Below are positions 1 to 8,576 of a DNA stretch of 39,038 bases, in pieces. Source of the DNA: Burkholderiaceae bacterium (GTDB taxonomy: Bacteria; Pseudomonadota; Gammaproteobacteria; Burkholderiales; Burkholderiaceae); assembly GCA_021166835.1 (NCBI GenBank), contig JAJPEN010000042.1, forward strand, positions 1 to 39,038, in the 5' to 3' direction. The notes under the pieces were generated by a model. The model searched no databases and was not told where the DNA came from. It saw only the letters and a list, made by a program, of their open reading frames with translations. A program made the position numbers and the translations under genes. Numbering within the stretch: the stretch's first letter is position 1; each line of letters begins with the position of its first letter.

Positions 1-190
1 GGCGTTAGGCCCCGGTGCCGCGCGGGGCGCCCCCCCCCCCCCCACACCCGGCCGCTTGGGGGTGCGGCCCCCTGGGGGGGGTGGCGGGTTGGCCCACCGG
101 GTTGTATCCCCCCTTTCTCCCCCGGGTTCGCCGCCTTGCCCCACGCCCATGTGGCGCGAACCAAAGGCAAGGTATCTGCGGAACAGGACA
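1..190. other. Low-complexity sequence end, no gene
   Basis: This stretch contains a run of 14 C at 30-43, a run of 8 G at 74-81 and several further runs of five or six C. It has none of the codon structure that fills the rest of the window. It begins exactly at the window edge and stops close to the amgK stop codon. I see no promoter, RNA or coding signal. An error-rich contig end is the simplest reading. In related bacteria a MurU-type nucleotidyltransferase often follows amgK, and it would lie beyond this edge. Confidence 0.6.
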
Positions 191-1357
191 CTAGGTGTAG
201 CCGGCGCGGCGCGCGGGGCTGCCGTCGCGCTGCGATCCGGCCTGCGCGGCTTCGACGCGCTCCATCAGCAGCACGAGCGCGTCGAACTCGCGATAGCGCC
301 GCGCCGTGCGCAACGCGTACGACAGAACGAGCGGCAGGTCGGCGAGATAGCGGTCCTTGCCGTCGCGGTGGTACAGGCGCGCGAAGATGCCCAGCACCTT
401 CAGGTGGCGCTGCAGCCCCATCCATTCGAAGTCGCGATAGAACTCGCCGAAGTCGGCCGCGACCGGCAGCGAGCGTGCGCGCGCGGCCTGCCAGTAGCGC
501 ACCGCCCAGTCGATCTGCCGCTCCTCGGGCCATTCGATGTAGGCGTCGCGCAGCATCGAGACGAGATCGTAGGTGAGCGGGCCGTAGACGGCGTCCTGGA
601 AGTCGAGCACGCCGGGGTTCCGGTCGCCGGCCAGCGCCATCAGGTTGCGCGAGTGCCAGTCGCGGTGCACGAACACGCGCGGCTGCGCGAGGTTGTTCGC
701 CAGCAGCCGCTCGAAGGCGCTGTCCAGCGTCGCGCGGGCGTCGGCGTCGAGCGCGACGCCGCGATGGCGCTCGACGTACCACTGCGGGTACAGCTCCAGC
801 TCCCGCGCGAGCAGCGCACGGTCGTAGTCGGGGAACACGCCGGCGCGGCTGGCCGCCTGCATGCGCAGCAGCGCTTCGCAGGCATCGCGCATCAGCGCAT
901 CGACCTGCGCGTCGTCGCCGGCGCATTCCTGCAGGCGCTGCAGATAAGTGGTCGAACCGAAGTCGTCGAGCAGCAGGAAGCCGCGCCCGAGATCGGCGGC
1001 GAGCACGCGCGGCACGCGCACGCCGGCGTCGCGCAGCACGCCAGCCGCGTACACGAAGGGCCGGCAGTCTTCCATCGGCGGGGGCGCATCCATCGCGACG
1101 CGACTCGGTTCGCCTGCGCGCGCGGCGTCGATGCGGAAGTAGCGGCGGAAGCTGGCGTCGTTCGACGCGGGGCGGATCGTTTCGAGCGCCAGCGCGTGCG
1201 CGGGCGCCAGCGCGGCTAGCCAGTTGCGCAACTCGGCGAGGCGGGGATCGTCGCCGTCGCGTTGCGTGGATTGCGGTTCGATCGATGCGACTCCGAAGCG
1301 AGGCGCGCGGGCGCGTGACGGGGGGCAGCCCGTATAATAGTCGAGCGGTCGACGCAC
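191..1357 (-). CDS. amgK: AmgK-type N-acetylmuramate/N-acetylglucosamine anomeric kinase
   Basis: This is a cytoplasmic kinase of the aminoglycoside-phosphotransferase fold. The family phosphorylates the anomeric carbon of MurNAc or GlcNAc so that cell-wall sugars can be recycled to UDP-MurNAc without passing through GlcNAc-6-P. Visible motifs are the catalytic loop HRDWHSRN (H231, D233, N238 from the GTG start) and the metal-binding Asp in VLDFQDA (D252). Placement divergent from lptD matches the usual amgK context. The start is uncertain. The GTG at 1357 has an AGGAGG 15 bases upstream, which is long spacing. The frame stays open to an ATG at 1465 that would overlap lptD, and homology probably begins only near position 1250. 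The partner MurU gene would lie off the window. The family call is firm; the substrate is inferred from the family and position. Confidence 0.85.
   Translation of the reverse strand: MRRPLDYYTGCPPSRARAPRFGVASIEPQSTQRDGDDPRLAELRNWLAALAPAHALALETIRPASNDASFRRYFRIDAARAGEPSRVAMDAPPPMEDCRPFVYAAGVLRDAGVRVPRVLAADLGRGFLLLDDFGSTTYLQRLQECAGDDAQVDALMRDACEALLRMQAASRAGVFPDYDRALLARELELYPQWYVERHRGVALDADARATLDSAFERLLANNLAQPRVFVHRDWHSRNLMALAGDRNPGVLDFQDAVYGPLTYDLVSMLRDAYIEWPEERQIDWAVRYWQAARARSLPVAADFGEFYRDFEWMGLQRHLKVLGIFARLYHRDGKDRYLADLPLVLSYALRTARRYREFDALVLLMERVEAAQAGSQRDGSPARRAGYT
1333..1338 (+). promoter_or_regulatory. Candidate -10 box for lptD-surA-ksgA
   Basis: A perfect TATAAT lies 91 bases upstream of the lptD ATG, in an otherwise very GC-rich segment between the divergent amgK and lptD genes. 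No convincing -35 hexamer is seen 16-18 bases upstream; GTGACG at 1315-1320 is too close. The box also lies inside the 5' part of amgK if that gene starts at 1357. Confidence 0.45.
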
Positions 1358-1428
1358 GAGGCCGCCGCCGATCCTCCTGCTGCGCCTCGCTTGTCCGGCA
1401 CACGCCGGCCCGGTTGTGCTTCCGACGA

Positions 1429-3711
1429 ATGCGCCGGCCCCGATTCCGCCTTTCTGTTTTCGCATCGCTCGTGTCGACGCTGCTCGCCTGGGGCAGCGCG
1501 ACGGCGCAGGACGGCTCGCCCGGCTTCGCGCTGAAGCTCGATCCGTCGTTGTCCGAGGAGCATGCCGCGATCACCGAGGGGCGCCCGGTCTACGGAAGCG
1601 GCGAGCGCCTCTACGGCCGCAGCGGCCGCGACACCACGCTCGAGGGCGAGGCCGAGGTGCGCAAGGCCGGCGCGGTGATCCGCGCCGACCGGCTCACCTA
1701 TTACGAGGCCGACGACGAGCTGCTCGCCGCGGGCCACGTGCGCGTGACGCGCCAGGGCAACGTGTTCACCGGCCCCGAGCTGGCGCTGAAGCTCGACGCG
1801 AACACCGGCTGGTTCGAGACGCCGAGCTACTACCTCGCGCTCTACGACGGTCGGGGACGCGCCGAACGCATCGACTTCCTCGGCCCGGACCGCATGAAAC
1901 TCACCGAGGCGAGCTACACGACCTGCGAGTTCGACGACCCCGACTGGATCCTGCTCGCCCGTTCGATGACGCTCGACCAGGAGGAGGACGAAGGCACCGG
2001 CCGCTCGGCGAGCCTGTACTTCAAGGGCGTGAAGATCCTCGCCGCGCCGGTCTTCGCGTTTCCGTTGAGCGATCGGCGCCGCAGCGGGCTGCTTCCGCCT
2101 TCGATCTCGCTGACGTCGCGCTCGGGCCTGGACGTCGTCGTGCCCTACTACTGGAACATGGCGCCGAATCGCGACCTCACCCTGTATCCGCGGGTGAGCA
2201 CGCGGCGCGGCCTGCAGATGGGGGCCGAGTTCCGCTACCTGCAGCGCAGCTTCTACGGCGGCGCCGCGGTCGAGTGGAACCCGGACGATCGGGTTACGGG
2301 AACCAGTCGCTACTTCTTCGACCTGCACAACACCTTCACCAACTGGGCCGGCTGGGGAGGCTCGTGGACGGTCCGCGGCGTGTCCGACGACAACTACTTC
2401 GTCGACTACGGCCGGTCGATCCTCTCCAGCTCGGAGCGACTGCTGCCGCGCGTCTTCTCGGCCTCGCGGTCGCTGCCGAACTACTGGACGGCGGTGGTGA
2501 GCGTGCAGACCTGGCAGTCGATCCTCGACGCGCGCCCCGGCCCCTACGAGCGCGTTCCGCAACTGCAGTTGCGCAACGTCGTTCGCGACGCGGCCGGCTT
2601 CGACCTCGACACGGTGCTCGACACCACGCGTTTTCGCGCACCCACGCTGCGCCAGCCGGAAGGCTGGCGCAGCGTGGCCAATCCGCAGCTCAGCTATCCG
2701 ATCGTGCGAGCCGGCTGGTTCGTCGTGCCGAAGGCGCAACTGCATCTGGCGAGCTACCAGATCGACAACGGCACCGGAACCGCCTTCGACAGCACCGAAA
2801 GCAGCGCCGTTCCCACTTTCTCGATCGACAGCGGCCTCGTCTTCGAGCGTCCGGCGCGTTTCTTCGGGCGCGACGTGACGCAGACGCTCGAGCCGCGGCT
2901 GTTCTACGCTCGCACCCCGTATCGCGACCAATCCCGTCTGCCCGTCTACGACACGACGACGGCCGACTTCAATTTCGCGCAGCTGTTCTCCGAGAACACC
3001 TTCGTCGGCTACGACCGCATCGCCGACGTGAACCAGCTCACCGCCGCGGCGGTTTCGCGGCTCATCGATCCCGGTTCCGGCGCCGAGCGCTTCCGCTTCG
3101 CCGTCGGACAGCGCATCTATTTCTCGCCGCAGCGCGTGTCGATCCCCGGAGTGGCGCCGCGAACCGACGAGCGTTCCGACGTGCTGCTCGCCGCATCGGG
3201 CGAACTGGCCGGGCACCAGAGCTTCGATACCGGCCTGCAGTACAGCGTGCGCGACCGGGAGGTGGCGCGTTACACCGTGCTGTGGCGCTACCTGCCGCCG
3301 GACGGCCGCATCCTGAACGCGGGCGTGCGGTACCGGCGCAACGAGATCGGCCAGTTCGACACCTCGTTGCGCTGGCCGGTCGCGCCGCGCTGGGTTGCGC
3401 TGGGACGGCTGAACTATTCGTTCCTCGAGGAAGGCCGCGACCCGATCACCGGCGTTCCGAACGAGCGCGGAGTGATCGAGTCGGTGCTCGGCTTCGAGTA
3501 CGAGTCGTGCTGCTGGGGCACGCGCTTCGTGGTGCAGCGATTCCGCACCGCGCTCGGGCGCTCGACGACGGCGTTCTTCATCCAGCTCGAACTCAAGGGC
3601 CTGGCCCGACTCGGTTCGGATCCCTTTGGTATATTGCGGCGGAACATTCCGGGCTACCGCCTGCCCACCGATCGGCCCGAGTTGCCGTCGCGCTACTTCG
3701 GCTACGAGTGA
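1429..3711 (+). CDS. lptD: LPS-assembly protein LptD
   Basis: This is the outer-membrane translocon that, with LptE, inserts lipopolysaccharide into the outer leaflet. The 760-residue product starts at the ATG at 1429, which gives a classical signal peptide (MRRPRFRLSVFA..., cleavage near ATA-Q, residues 25-27). An OstA-like jellyroll follows at about residues 40-150, then a large Tyr/Arg-rich beta-barrel ending in RYFGYE. Only three cysteines are present: one in TTCEFDD (about residue 163) and an adjacent CC pair in YESCCWGT. The E. coli protein has four, forming two disulfides, so the N-terminal partner appears to be missing. The TGA overlaps the surA ATG by one base (TGATG), which indicates translational coupling. 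Confidence 0.95.
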   Translation: MRRPRFRLSVFASLVSTLLAWGSATAQDGSPGFALKLDPSLSEEHAAITEGRPVYGSGERLYGRSGRDTTLEGEAEVRKAGAVIRADRLTYYEADDELLAAGHVRVTRQGNVFTGPELALKLDANTGWFETPSYYLALYDGRGRAERIDFLGPDRMKLTEASYTTCEFDDPDWILLARSMTLDQEEDEGTGRSASLYFKGVKILAAPVFAFPLSDRRRSGLLPPSISLTSRSGLDVVVPYYWNMAPNRDLTLYPRVSTRRGLQMGAEFRYLQRSFYGGAAVEWNPDDRVTGTSRYFFDLHNTFTNWAGWGGSWTVRGVSDDNYFVDYGRSILSSSERLLPRVFSASRSLPNYWTAVVSVQTWQSILDARPGPYERVPQLQLRNVVRDAAGFDLDTVLDTTRFRAPTLRQPEGWRSVANPQLSYPIVRAGWFVVPKAQLHLASYQIDNGTGTAFDSTESSAVPTFSIDSGLVFERPARFFGRDVTQTLEPRLFYARTPYRDQSRLPVYDTTTADFNFAQLFSENTFVGYDRIADVNQLTAAAVSRLIDPGSGAERFRFAVGQRIYFSPQRVSIPGVAPRTDERSDVLLAASGELAGHQSFDTGLQYSVRDREVARYTVLWRYLPPDGRILNAGVRYRRNEIGQFDTSLRWPVAPRWVALGRLNYSFLEEGRDPITGVPNERGVIESVLGFEYESCCWGTRFVVQRFRTALGRSTTAFFIQLELKGLARLGSDPFGILRRNIPGYRLPTDRPELPSRYFGYE

Positions 3712-5072
3712 TGACTTCCCGATTCGTCCTTCGCCTGGTCGCCGTACTGTCGGCGGCCGTCGTGATTCCGTTCACCGCCGCGCAGGCCGCCGCTCCGGTC
3801 GAGATCGACCGCATCGCCGCGGTCGTCAACAGCGAGGCGATCACCGAACGCGAGCTGCAGCAGCAGGTGCTGCTCGTGCAGCGCCAGTTGCGCGAGCAGA
3901 ACATCGAGGCGCCGCCGCCCGACGTGCTCGAGCGCCAGGTGCTCGAGCGCATGATCGTCGATCGCGCGCAGATGCAGCTCGCGCGTGACTCGGGGCTGCG
4001 CATCGACGACGCGCAGCTCGAGCGCGCGCTCGCCTCCATCGCTTCGGAAAACAGCCTCAGCGTCGCGCAACTGCGCGATCGCCTGCGCCGGCAGGGGATC
4101 GATTTCGACCAGTTCCGCGAAGAGGTGCGCGGGCAGATGGTGCGGCAGCGGCTGCGCGAGCGCGAGATCGACAGCAAGGTGCAGATCAGCGACGCCGACG
4201 TCGACGCCTTCCTCGCAGCGCAGACCGGCGCCGATGCCTCCGACCGAACCGAACTGCACATCGCGCAGATCCTGCTGCGCCTGCCCGAGGGGGCGAGCGC
4301 CGAGCAGATCGAGCGGCAGCGCCTGCGCGCCGAGGAAATCGAGCGGCAGCTGCGGGCGGGCGCCGATTTCGGCCGACTCGCGGCGGCCTTCTCGGATGCG
4401 CCCGAAGCGATGAGCGGCGGCTCGCTGGGCTGGCGCACGTCCGATCGACTGCCGCAGATGTTCGTCGACGCCGTGAAGTCGCTGACACCGGGCGGCTTCT
4501 CGCCGGTGCTGCGCAGTCCCGCCGGCTTTCACGTGCTCGAGCTGGTCGAACGACGCAACGCGTCGATGCCGGCGGCGGCCGGCCAGCCGGTCGTGCAGAC
4601 GCATGCGCGCCACATCCTCATTCGCCCCAACGAGATCGTCAGCGAGGACGAGGCGGTGCGCCGGCTGCGCGAGATCAAGCAGCGCATCGAGGCGGGCGCG
4701 GGCGATTTCGCCGAGCTGGCCCGGCAGTACTCGGTGGACGGCAGCGCCGGCCGCGGCGGCGATCTCGGCTGGGTGTATCCGGGCGACACCGTGCCCGAGT
4801 TCGAGCGCGCGATGAACGCGCTGTCGCCCGGCCAGCTCAGCGATCCCGTGCGCACCCCGTTCGGCGTGCACCTGATCCAGGTCGTCGAGCGGCGTACCGA
4901 CGAAAGCTCGCCCGACCGGTTGCGCCAGCAGGCCCGCCAGGCGCTGCGCGAGCGGCGCATCGAGGAGAACTACGAAGACTGGCTGCGCCAGCTGCGCGAC
5001 CGCACCTATGTCGAGTACAAGCTCGATCGGTACGCGATGGCGGCGCAACCGTCCGGCGCCGCTGAGCGCTGA
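3711..5072 (+). CDS. surA: Periplasmic chaperone / peptidyl-prolyl isomerase SurA
   Basis: SurA escorts unfolded outer-membrane proteins, including LptD, across the periplasm. The 453-residue product has a signal peptide of about 26 residues (cleavage near AQA) and the N-terminal chaperone segment beginning IDRIAAVVNSEAITERELQQ. Two tandem parvulin domains follow. The first runs from about 180 to 280 (ELHIAQILL ... GGSLGWR ... FHVLELVERR) and the second from about 288 to 390 (HARHILI ... GGDLGWV ... GVHLIQVVERR). The short C-terminal helix completes the fold. The start overlaps the lptD stop, so LPS transporter and chaperone are made from one message. The next gene, ksgA, follows after 49 bases; pdxA is not present between them. 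Confidence 0.95.
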   Translation: MTSRFVLRLVAVLSAAVVIPFTAAQAAAPVEIDRIAAVVNSEAITERELQQQVLLVQRQLREQNIEAPPPDVLERQVLERMIVDRAQMQLARDSGLRIDDAQLERALASIASENSLSVAQLRDRLRRQGIDFDQFREEVRGQMVRQRLREREIDSKVQISDADVDAFLAAQTGADASDRTELHIAQILLRLPEGASAEQIERQRLRAEEIERQLRAGADFGRLAAAFSDAPEAMSGGSLGWRTSDRLPQMFVDAVKSLTPGGFSPVLRSPAGFHVLELVERRNASMPAAAGQPVVQTHARHILIRPNEIVSEDEAVRRLREIKQRIEAGAGDFAELARQYSVDGSAGRGGDLGWVYPGDTVPEFERAMNALSPGQLSDPVRTPFGVHLIQVVERRTDESSPDRLRQQARQALRERRIEENYEDWLRQLRDRTYVEYKLDRYAMAAQPSGAAER

Positions 5073-5080
5073 GCCGCACG

Positions 5081-5124
5081 GTGAGCGCCGAGGCGTCCGG
5101 CGATGAGCACCGAATCATCCGGTG
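5081..5124 (+). repeat. Degenerate 22-bp tandem duplication at the ksgA start
   Basis: Two adjacent 22-base units, 5081-5102 and 5103-5124, match at 16 of 22 positions. Both contain TGAGC, CCGA and TCCGG at the same offsets. The units begin with GTG and ATG respectively, and the second ends in the GTG used here as the ksgA start. Neither of the two extra start codons opens into ksgA: the ATG at 5103 stops after nine codons. The duplication fills the surA-ksgA gap. Confidence 0.5.
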
Positions 5125-5922
5125 AACGCTGACAGCGGGCACGGCGTTCATCGCGCGCGCAAGCGCTTCGGGCAGCATTTCCTGGTCGACCCTGCGGTCG
5201 TCCACGCCATCGTCGAAGCGATCGATCCGCGCGAAGGCGAACGGCTCGTCGAGATCGGCCCGGGGCTCGCCGCGCTTACCAGCGCGCTGCTGGCGCGCAT
5301 CGGGCACCTGCACGCGGTGGAGATCGATCGCGATCTCGCCGCTCGCCTGCGAGCGCGCTACGCACCCGAGCGACTGACGCTGCACGAGGCCGATGCGCTG
5401 CGCTTCGATTTCGCCGCGCTCGCCGGCCGCGGCGAGCAGCGCCTGCGCATCGTCGGCAACCTTCCGTACAACGTTTCCAGCCCGCTGCTGATACGGCTGC
5501 TCGAATTCCGCGCCTGCGTGCGGGACCAGCACTTCATGCTGCAGCGGGAAGTCGTCGAACGCATCGTCGCCGGGCCGGCGACGCGCGACTACGGCCGGCT
5601 CTCGGTGCTGCTGCAGGCGTTCTACGAGGTCGAGCACCTGTTCGACGTTCCGCCGCAGGCCTTCGATCCTCCGCCGAAGGTGGAGTCCTCGGTCGTGCGC
5701 ATGCGGGTGCGCGACGACCGGCTCGCGCGCGACCCCGCGCCGCTGCAGCAGGTGCTCGCCGCCGCGTTCGGGCAGCGGCGCAAGATGATCCGCACGACGC
5801 TGCTGCCCTGGCTCGATGCGCGAGGCGCGCCGCGACCGCCGCTGGCCGGAACGCTGCGTCCGGAGCAGATCGACGTGGCCGCGTGGCTGTCGATCGCCGA
5901 TGGCCTGGCCGCCGCGTCGTAG
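5122..5922 (+). CDS. ksgA: 16S rRNA (adenine1518/1519-N6,N6) dimethyltransferase KsgA
   Basis: KsgA dimethylates two adjacent adenines in the 3'-terminal hairpin of 16S rRNA late in small-subunit assembly, using S-adenosylmethionine. The 266-residue product shows the family N-terminus [13 protein letters not shown]-binding motif [11 protein letters not shown] (a common GPGxGxLT variant), the catalytic [10 protein letters not shown] motif and the [11 protein letters not shown] segment. The start is a GTG at 5122; the nearby ATG at 5103 is closed by an in-frame stop and no strong Shine-Dalgarno is visible. It is the last gene of the lptD-surA-ksgA unit and converges on gloA, whose stop is nine bases away. 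Confidence 0.93.
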   Translation: MNADSGHGVHRARKRFGQHFLVDPAVVHAIVEAIDPREGERLVEIGPGLAALTSALLARIGHLHAVEIDRDLAARLRARYAPERLTLHEADALRFDFAALAGRGEQRLRIVGNLPYNVSSPLLIRLLEFRACVRDQHFMLQREVVERIVAGPATRDYGRLSVLLQAFYEVEHLFDVPPQAFDPPPKVESSVVRMRVRDDRLARDPAPLQQVLAAAFGQRRKMIRTTLLPWLDARGAPRPPLAGTLRPEQIDVAAWLSIADGLAAAS

Positions 5923-5931
5923 ATTCTCCGC

Positions 5932-6345
5932 TCAGGCTTTCCGGCCCTGGTCTTCGCGAGGACTGCGGCCCTCGATCAGCTCGATCCTGTAGCCGTCCGG
6001 ATCCTCGACGAAGGCGATCACCGTCGAGCCGCCTTTCACCGGTCCGGCTTCGCGAACGACCTTGCCTCCGGAGGCGCGGATGCGCTCGCAGGCCTGCGCC
6101 GCATCGGGAACCTCGATGGCGATGTGCCCGTAGGCCGTACCCAGCTCGTAGCGCTGGACGCCGTGGTTCCAGGTGAGTTCGAGCACGGCTTCGGACGATT
6201 CGTCGCCGTAGCCGACGAAGGCCAGCGAATAGCCTTGATCGGGCCGATCGGTCGTGCGTAGAAGGCGCATGCCCATCACGCGCGTGTAGAAGTCGATCGA
6301 ACGCTGCAGGTCGCCGACCCGCAGCATCGTGTGCAGTATTCTCAT
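5932..6345 (-). CDS. gloA: Lactoylglutathione lyase (glyoxalase I)
   Basis: Glyoxalase I isomerises the methylglyoxal-glutathione hemithioacetal to S-lactoylglutathione in the cytoplasm. The 137-residue protein has all four metal ligands at the positions known for the E. coli enzyme: H5, E56, H74 and E122. Typical family segments are [21 protein letters not shown] AYGHIAIEV and [12 protein letters not shown]. The start ATG at 6345 has AGGAGG nine bases upstream (6355-6360), which fixes it against in-frame upstream codons. It is the last gene of the long minus-strand chain, 66 bases after the ygjP-like gene, and the SD suggests it can also be translated independently. Confidence 0.95.
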   Translation of the reverse strand: MRILHTMLRVGDLQRSIDFYTRVMGMRLLRTTDRPDQGYSLAFVGYGDESSEAVLELTWNHGVQRYELGTAYGHIAIEVPDAAQACERIRASGGKVVREAGPVKGGSTVIAFVEDPDGYRIELIEGRSPREDQGRKA

Positions 6346-6411
6346 CGCATGGATCCTCCTGTGGGGCGTGGTCCGTGGCTCGCGCAAATCGCACCGCTCC
6401 TGCAGAGCGGC

Positions 6412-7257
6412 TCAGCGCGGCTCCGCGTCCTCGGGAAAGCGGCGCAGCCAGGCGCGCGCACGTTCGTATTCGGGGAAGAGGTCGCCGACGATCTGCCAGA
6501 AGCGCGCGCCGTGGTTCAGCTCGCGCAGATGCGCCAGCTCGTGCGCGATCACGTAGTCGACGATGTCGATCGGAAAGTGCACGAGCCGCCAGTTCAGGCG
6601 GATCGAGCCGTCCGCGCTGCAACTTCCCCAGCGCGTGCGCGCCGACGAAAGCGACCAGCGGCGCGGCGTGAAGCCGTGGCGCTCGCCGAAGCGGTCGATG
6701 CGCTCGGAGAACACTTCGCGCGCGCGCGCCTGCAGCCAGCACTGCACGCGGTCCTTCAGCTGCTCGGCGCGCGCCTGCGCCGGCAGCCCGACGACCAGGC
6801 GATCGCCGACGCGTTCGGTGCGCCGCGCGTTCCCGGCGACGCACATCGTCAGCGTCTCGCCGAGATAGCGCAACGGCGCTCCGTCTTCCCAGCGCACCTC
6901 GAGGCGGTCGCGTCGCGCCTGGTGCGCGCGCCATTCGGCGAGCTTGCGCACGATCCAGTTCGCCTTGTCCTGCAGCGCCGAATCGATCTCGTCGAGCGAC
7001 ACCCAGCGCGGCGCGGTCACGCGCAGTCCGCGCTCGTCGATGACGAAGCCGATCGTGCGTCGCCTCGAGCGGCGCAGCTCGTAGCGCAGCCACTGCTCGC
7101 ACAGTCGCGCCACGTGCATCGAGCCGGCGGCCGACGGCGCGTGGCCGACCGGCCCGGGCGCCGAATGCAGCGGATCGAACAGGGGAAGGCTCAACTGGCG
7201 GGCTTCGACGGGCGCCGGCGGCGCTGCGCGCTTTGCGCGCTGCCTCGGCATCGTCAT
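6412..7257 (-). CDS. YgjP-like (DUF45) zinc metallohydrolase
   Basis: This is a predicted cytoplasmic zinc-dependent hydrolase of the YgjP/M48-related family, whose members are mostly uncharacterised. The 281-residue product has the family signature RWGSCSADGSIRLNWRL (about residues 209-225) followed by the zinc site HELAHLRELNHG, with H239, E240, H243 and the third ligand H249. The first ~45 residues are Pro/Ala-rich and probably disordered. The ATG at 7257 overlaps the plsC stop (ATGA), which decides the start; a second ATG at 7251 is possible. Its place between plsC and gloA is common in Burkholderiales. No substrate can be inferred. Confidence 0.85.
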   Translation of the reverse strand: MTMPRQRAKRAAPPAPVEARQLSLPLFDPLHSAPGPVGHAPSAAGSMHVARLCEQWLRYELRRSRRRTIGFVIDERGLRVTAPRWVSLDEIDSALQDKANWIVRKLAEWRAHQARRDRLEVRWEDGAPLRYLGETLTMCVAGNARRTERVGDRLVVGLPAQARAEQLKDRVQCWLQARAREVFSERIDRFGERHGFTPRRWSLSSARTRWGSCSADGSIRLNWRLVHFPIDIVDYVIAHELAHLRELNHGARFWQIVGDLFPEYERARAWLRRFPEDAEPR

Positions 7258-8018
7258 TGCCGCGGCGCCGGCGCGACTGCCGGGGCCGGCGCCTGGCCGC
7301 GATAGAGGTGAGGACTGATTCTCTGCATTTCGCTCTCGATCCAGCTTTCGACTTCGGCCGACAGCGCTTCGGCGGTCTTGCCCACGCTGGCGATCGGCTC
7401 GCCGATCGAAACGGTGATGGTGCCGGGCCGCAGCACGAACGCGCGCCGCGGCCAATACTCTCCGGAGTTCACTGCGATGGGGATGACCGGGACGCCGGTG
7501 CGAACGGCGAGCCTGGGCCCGCCCGTCTTGTACCGGATCCGGGCGCCGGGCCTCGTCCGCGTGCCTTCCGGGAACAGCACTATCCAGCGTCCCTGCGCGA
7601 GCCGGATCGCGCCTTCGCGCAACAACTGGTCGGAAGCGACCGCGCCTTGCCGGCGGTCGATGTGGATCATGTCGAGCAACCCGATGCCCCAGCCGAAGAA
7701 CGGCAGCCAAAGCAGTTCGCGCTTGAAAACGTAGCACAGCTCGCGCCGCATCCAGACCGGATAGAACAGCGTCTCCCAGGTGGACTGATGCTTCGACAGC
7801 ACGATCGCGGGTTCGTCCGGCAGGCGCTCGGCGCCGAGCACGCGGTAGTCGATGCCCACCAGCGAGCGCGCGGCGCGGATGACGAGTCGCGGCCAGCCCA
7901 CGGTGAGCCGGTAGCGCGTCGTGCGGGGCAGCGGCGCCCATGCCAGGCAGAGGATCGCGTAGGGCACGACGGTGCAGAGCTGCAGCGCATGGAACAGCGC
8001 CGAGCGCAGCACGATCAT
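7254..8018 (-). CDS. plsC: 1-acyl-sn-glycerol-3-phosphate acyltransferase
   Basis: The enzyme acylates lysophosphatidic acid to phosphatidic acid at the inner membrane. The 254-residue product has an N-terminal hydrophobic helix (about residues 6-30), the acyltransferase block I as HQSTWE (H77 to E82, the HX4E form found in many proteobacterial members instead of HX4D), and block III FPEGTRT (149-155). A further block is VPVIPIAVNSG. The last ~20 residues are Ala/Pro-rich. It overlaps gmhB upstream and the ygjP-like gene downstream, each by ATGA, so all three are probably co-translated. Phospholipid synthesis is the likely role; a lyso-ornithine lipid acyltransferase cannot be excluded by motifs alone. 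Confidence 0.9.
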   Translation of the reverse strand: MIVLRSALFHALQLCTVVPYAILCLAWAPLPRTTRYRLTVGWPRLVIRAARSLVGIDYRVLGAERLPDEPAIVLSKHQSTWETLFYPVWMRRELCYVFKRELLWLPFFGWGIGLLDMIHIDRRQGAVASDQLLREGAIRLAQGRWIVLFPEGTRTRPGARIRYKTGGPRLAVRTGVPVIPIAVNSGEYWPRRAFVLRPGTITVSIGEPIASVGKTAEALSAEVESWIESEMQRISPHLYRGQAPAPAVAPAPRQ

Positions 8019-8548
8019 GGAGCCAGCTCGGCGGCAACCGCGGCGAGGTCCACGCGCACGACGGTGTCGGGCGGCAGCCCGCCTGCCGCGAGCGTTGCAC
8101 GACCCTTGCCGGTGAGCACGAGCACCGGGCGACAGCCCGCCGCATGCGCGGCCTGCAGGTCGCGCAGCTGGTCGCCGATCGCGTGCACGTCGGTGGTCGC
8201 CGCTTCGAAGCGAACGAGGATCTCGTCGAACAGGCCCGGGCGCGGCTTGCGGCATGCGCAGCCTTCGTCGGGTCCGTGCGGGCAGAAGAAGATCGCGTCG
8301 ATGCGTCCTCCCGCCTCGGCGACCGCCCGATGCATCTTCGCGTGAATGCGGCCGAGCATGGCGACGTCGAAGAGCTTTCGCGCGATGCCCGACTGGTTGG
8401 TGGCCACTACGATGCGATAGCCGGCCTTGCTCAGCCGCGCGATCGCATCGAGGCTGCCCGGAAGCGGGCGCCACTCGTCGGGGCTCTTGATGTAGGCGTC
8501 GCTGTCGTGGTTGATGACGCCGTCGCGGTCGAGAACGATGAGCTTCAC
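8015..8548 (-). CDS. gmhB: D-glycero-beta-D-manno-heptose-1,7-bisphosphate 7-phosphatase
   Basis: GmhB removes the C7 phosphate during ADP-heptose synthesis for the LPS inner core. This 177-residue HAD phosphatase has the nucleophile motif DRDGVIN (D7, D9), motif II ATNQSG, the GmhB zinc loop with C89, H91, C97 and C99 (CPHGPDEGCACRKP), and the closing acidic motif AIGDQLRDLQAA. The length matches the family. It follows glyS after 28 bases and overlaps plsC by ATGA. The zinc loop separates it from other small HAD phosphatases such as histidinol phosphatase. Confidence 0.93.
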   Translation of the reverse strand: MKLIVLDRDGVINHDSDAYIKSPDEWRPLPGSLDAIARLSKAGYRIVVATNQSGIARKLFDVAMLGRIHAKMHRAVAEAGGRIDAIFFCPHGPDEGCACRKPRPGLFDEILVRFEAATTDVHAIGDQLRDLQAAHAAGCRPVLVLTGKGRATLAAGGLPPDTVVRVDLAAVAAELAP

Positions 8549-8576
8549 GGCCGGGGTGCAGGCAGGGTCGGGGTCG

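Noticed and set aside
56..1219. Long plus-strand open frame opposite amgK
   Set aside because: It begins in the low-complexity edge, lacks any recognisable domain and is rich in Arg/Ala/Gln/His as expected for the antisense of a GC-rich gene.
1416..3710. Continuation of the surA reading frame upstream through lptD
   Set aside because: The frame is open only because of high GC. LptD in the other frame has full family features, and SurA starts with a proper signal peptide at 3711.
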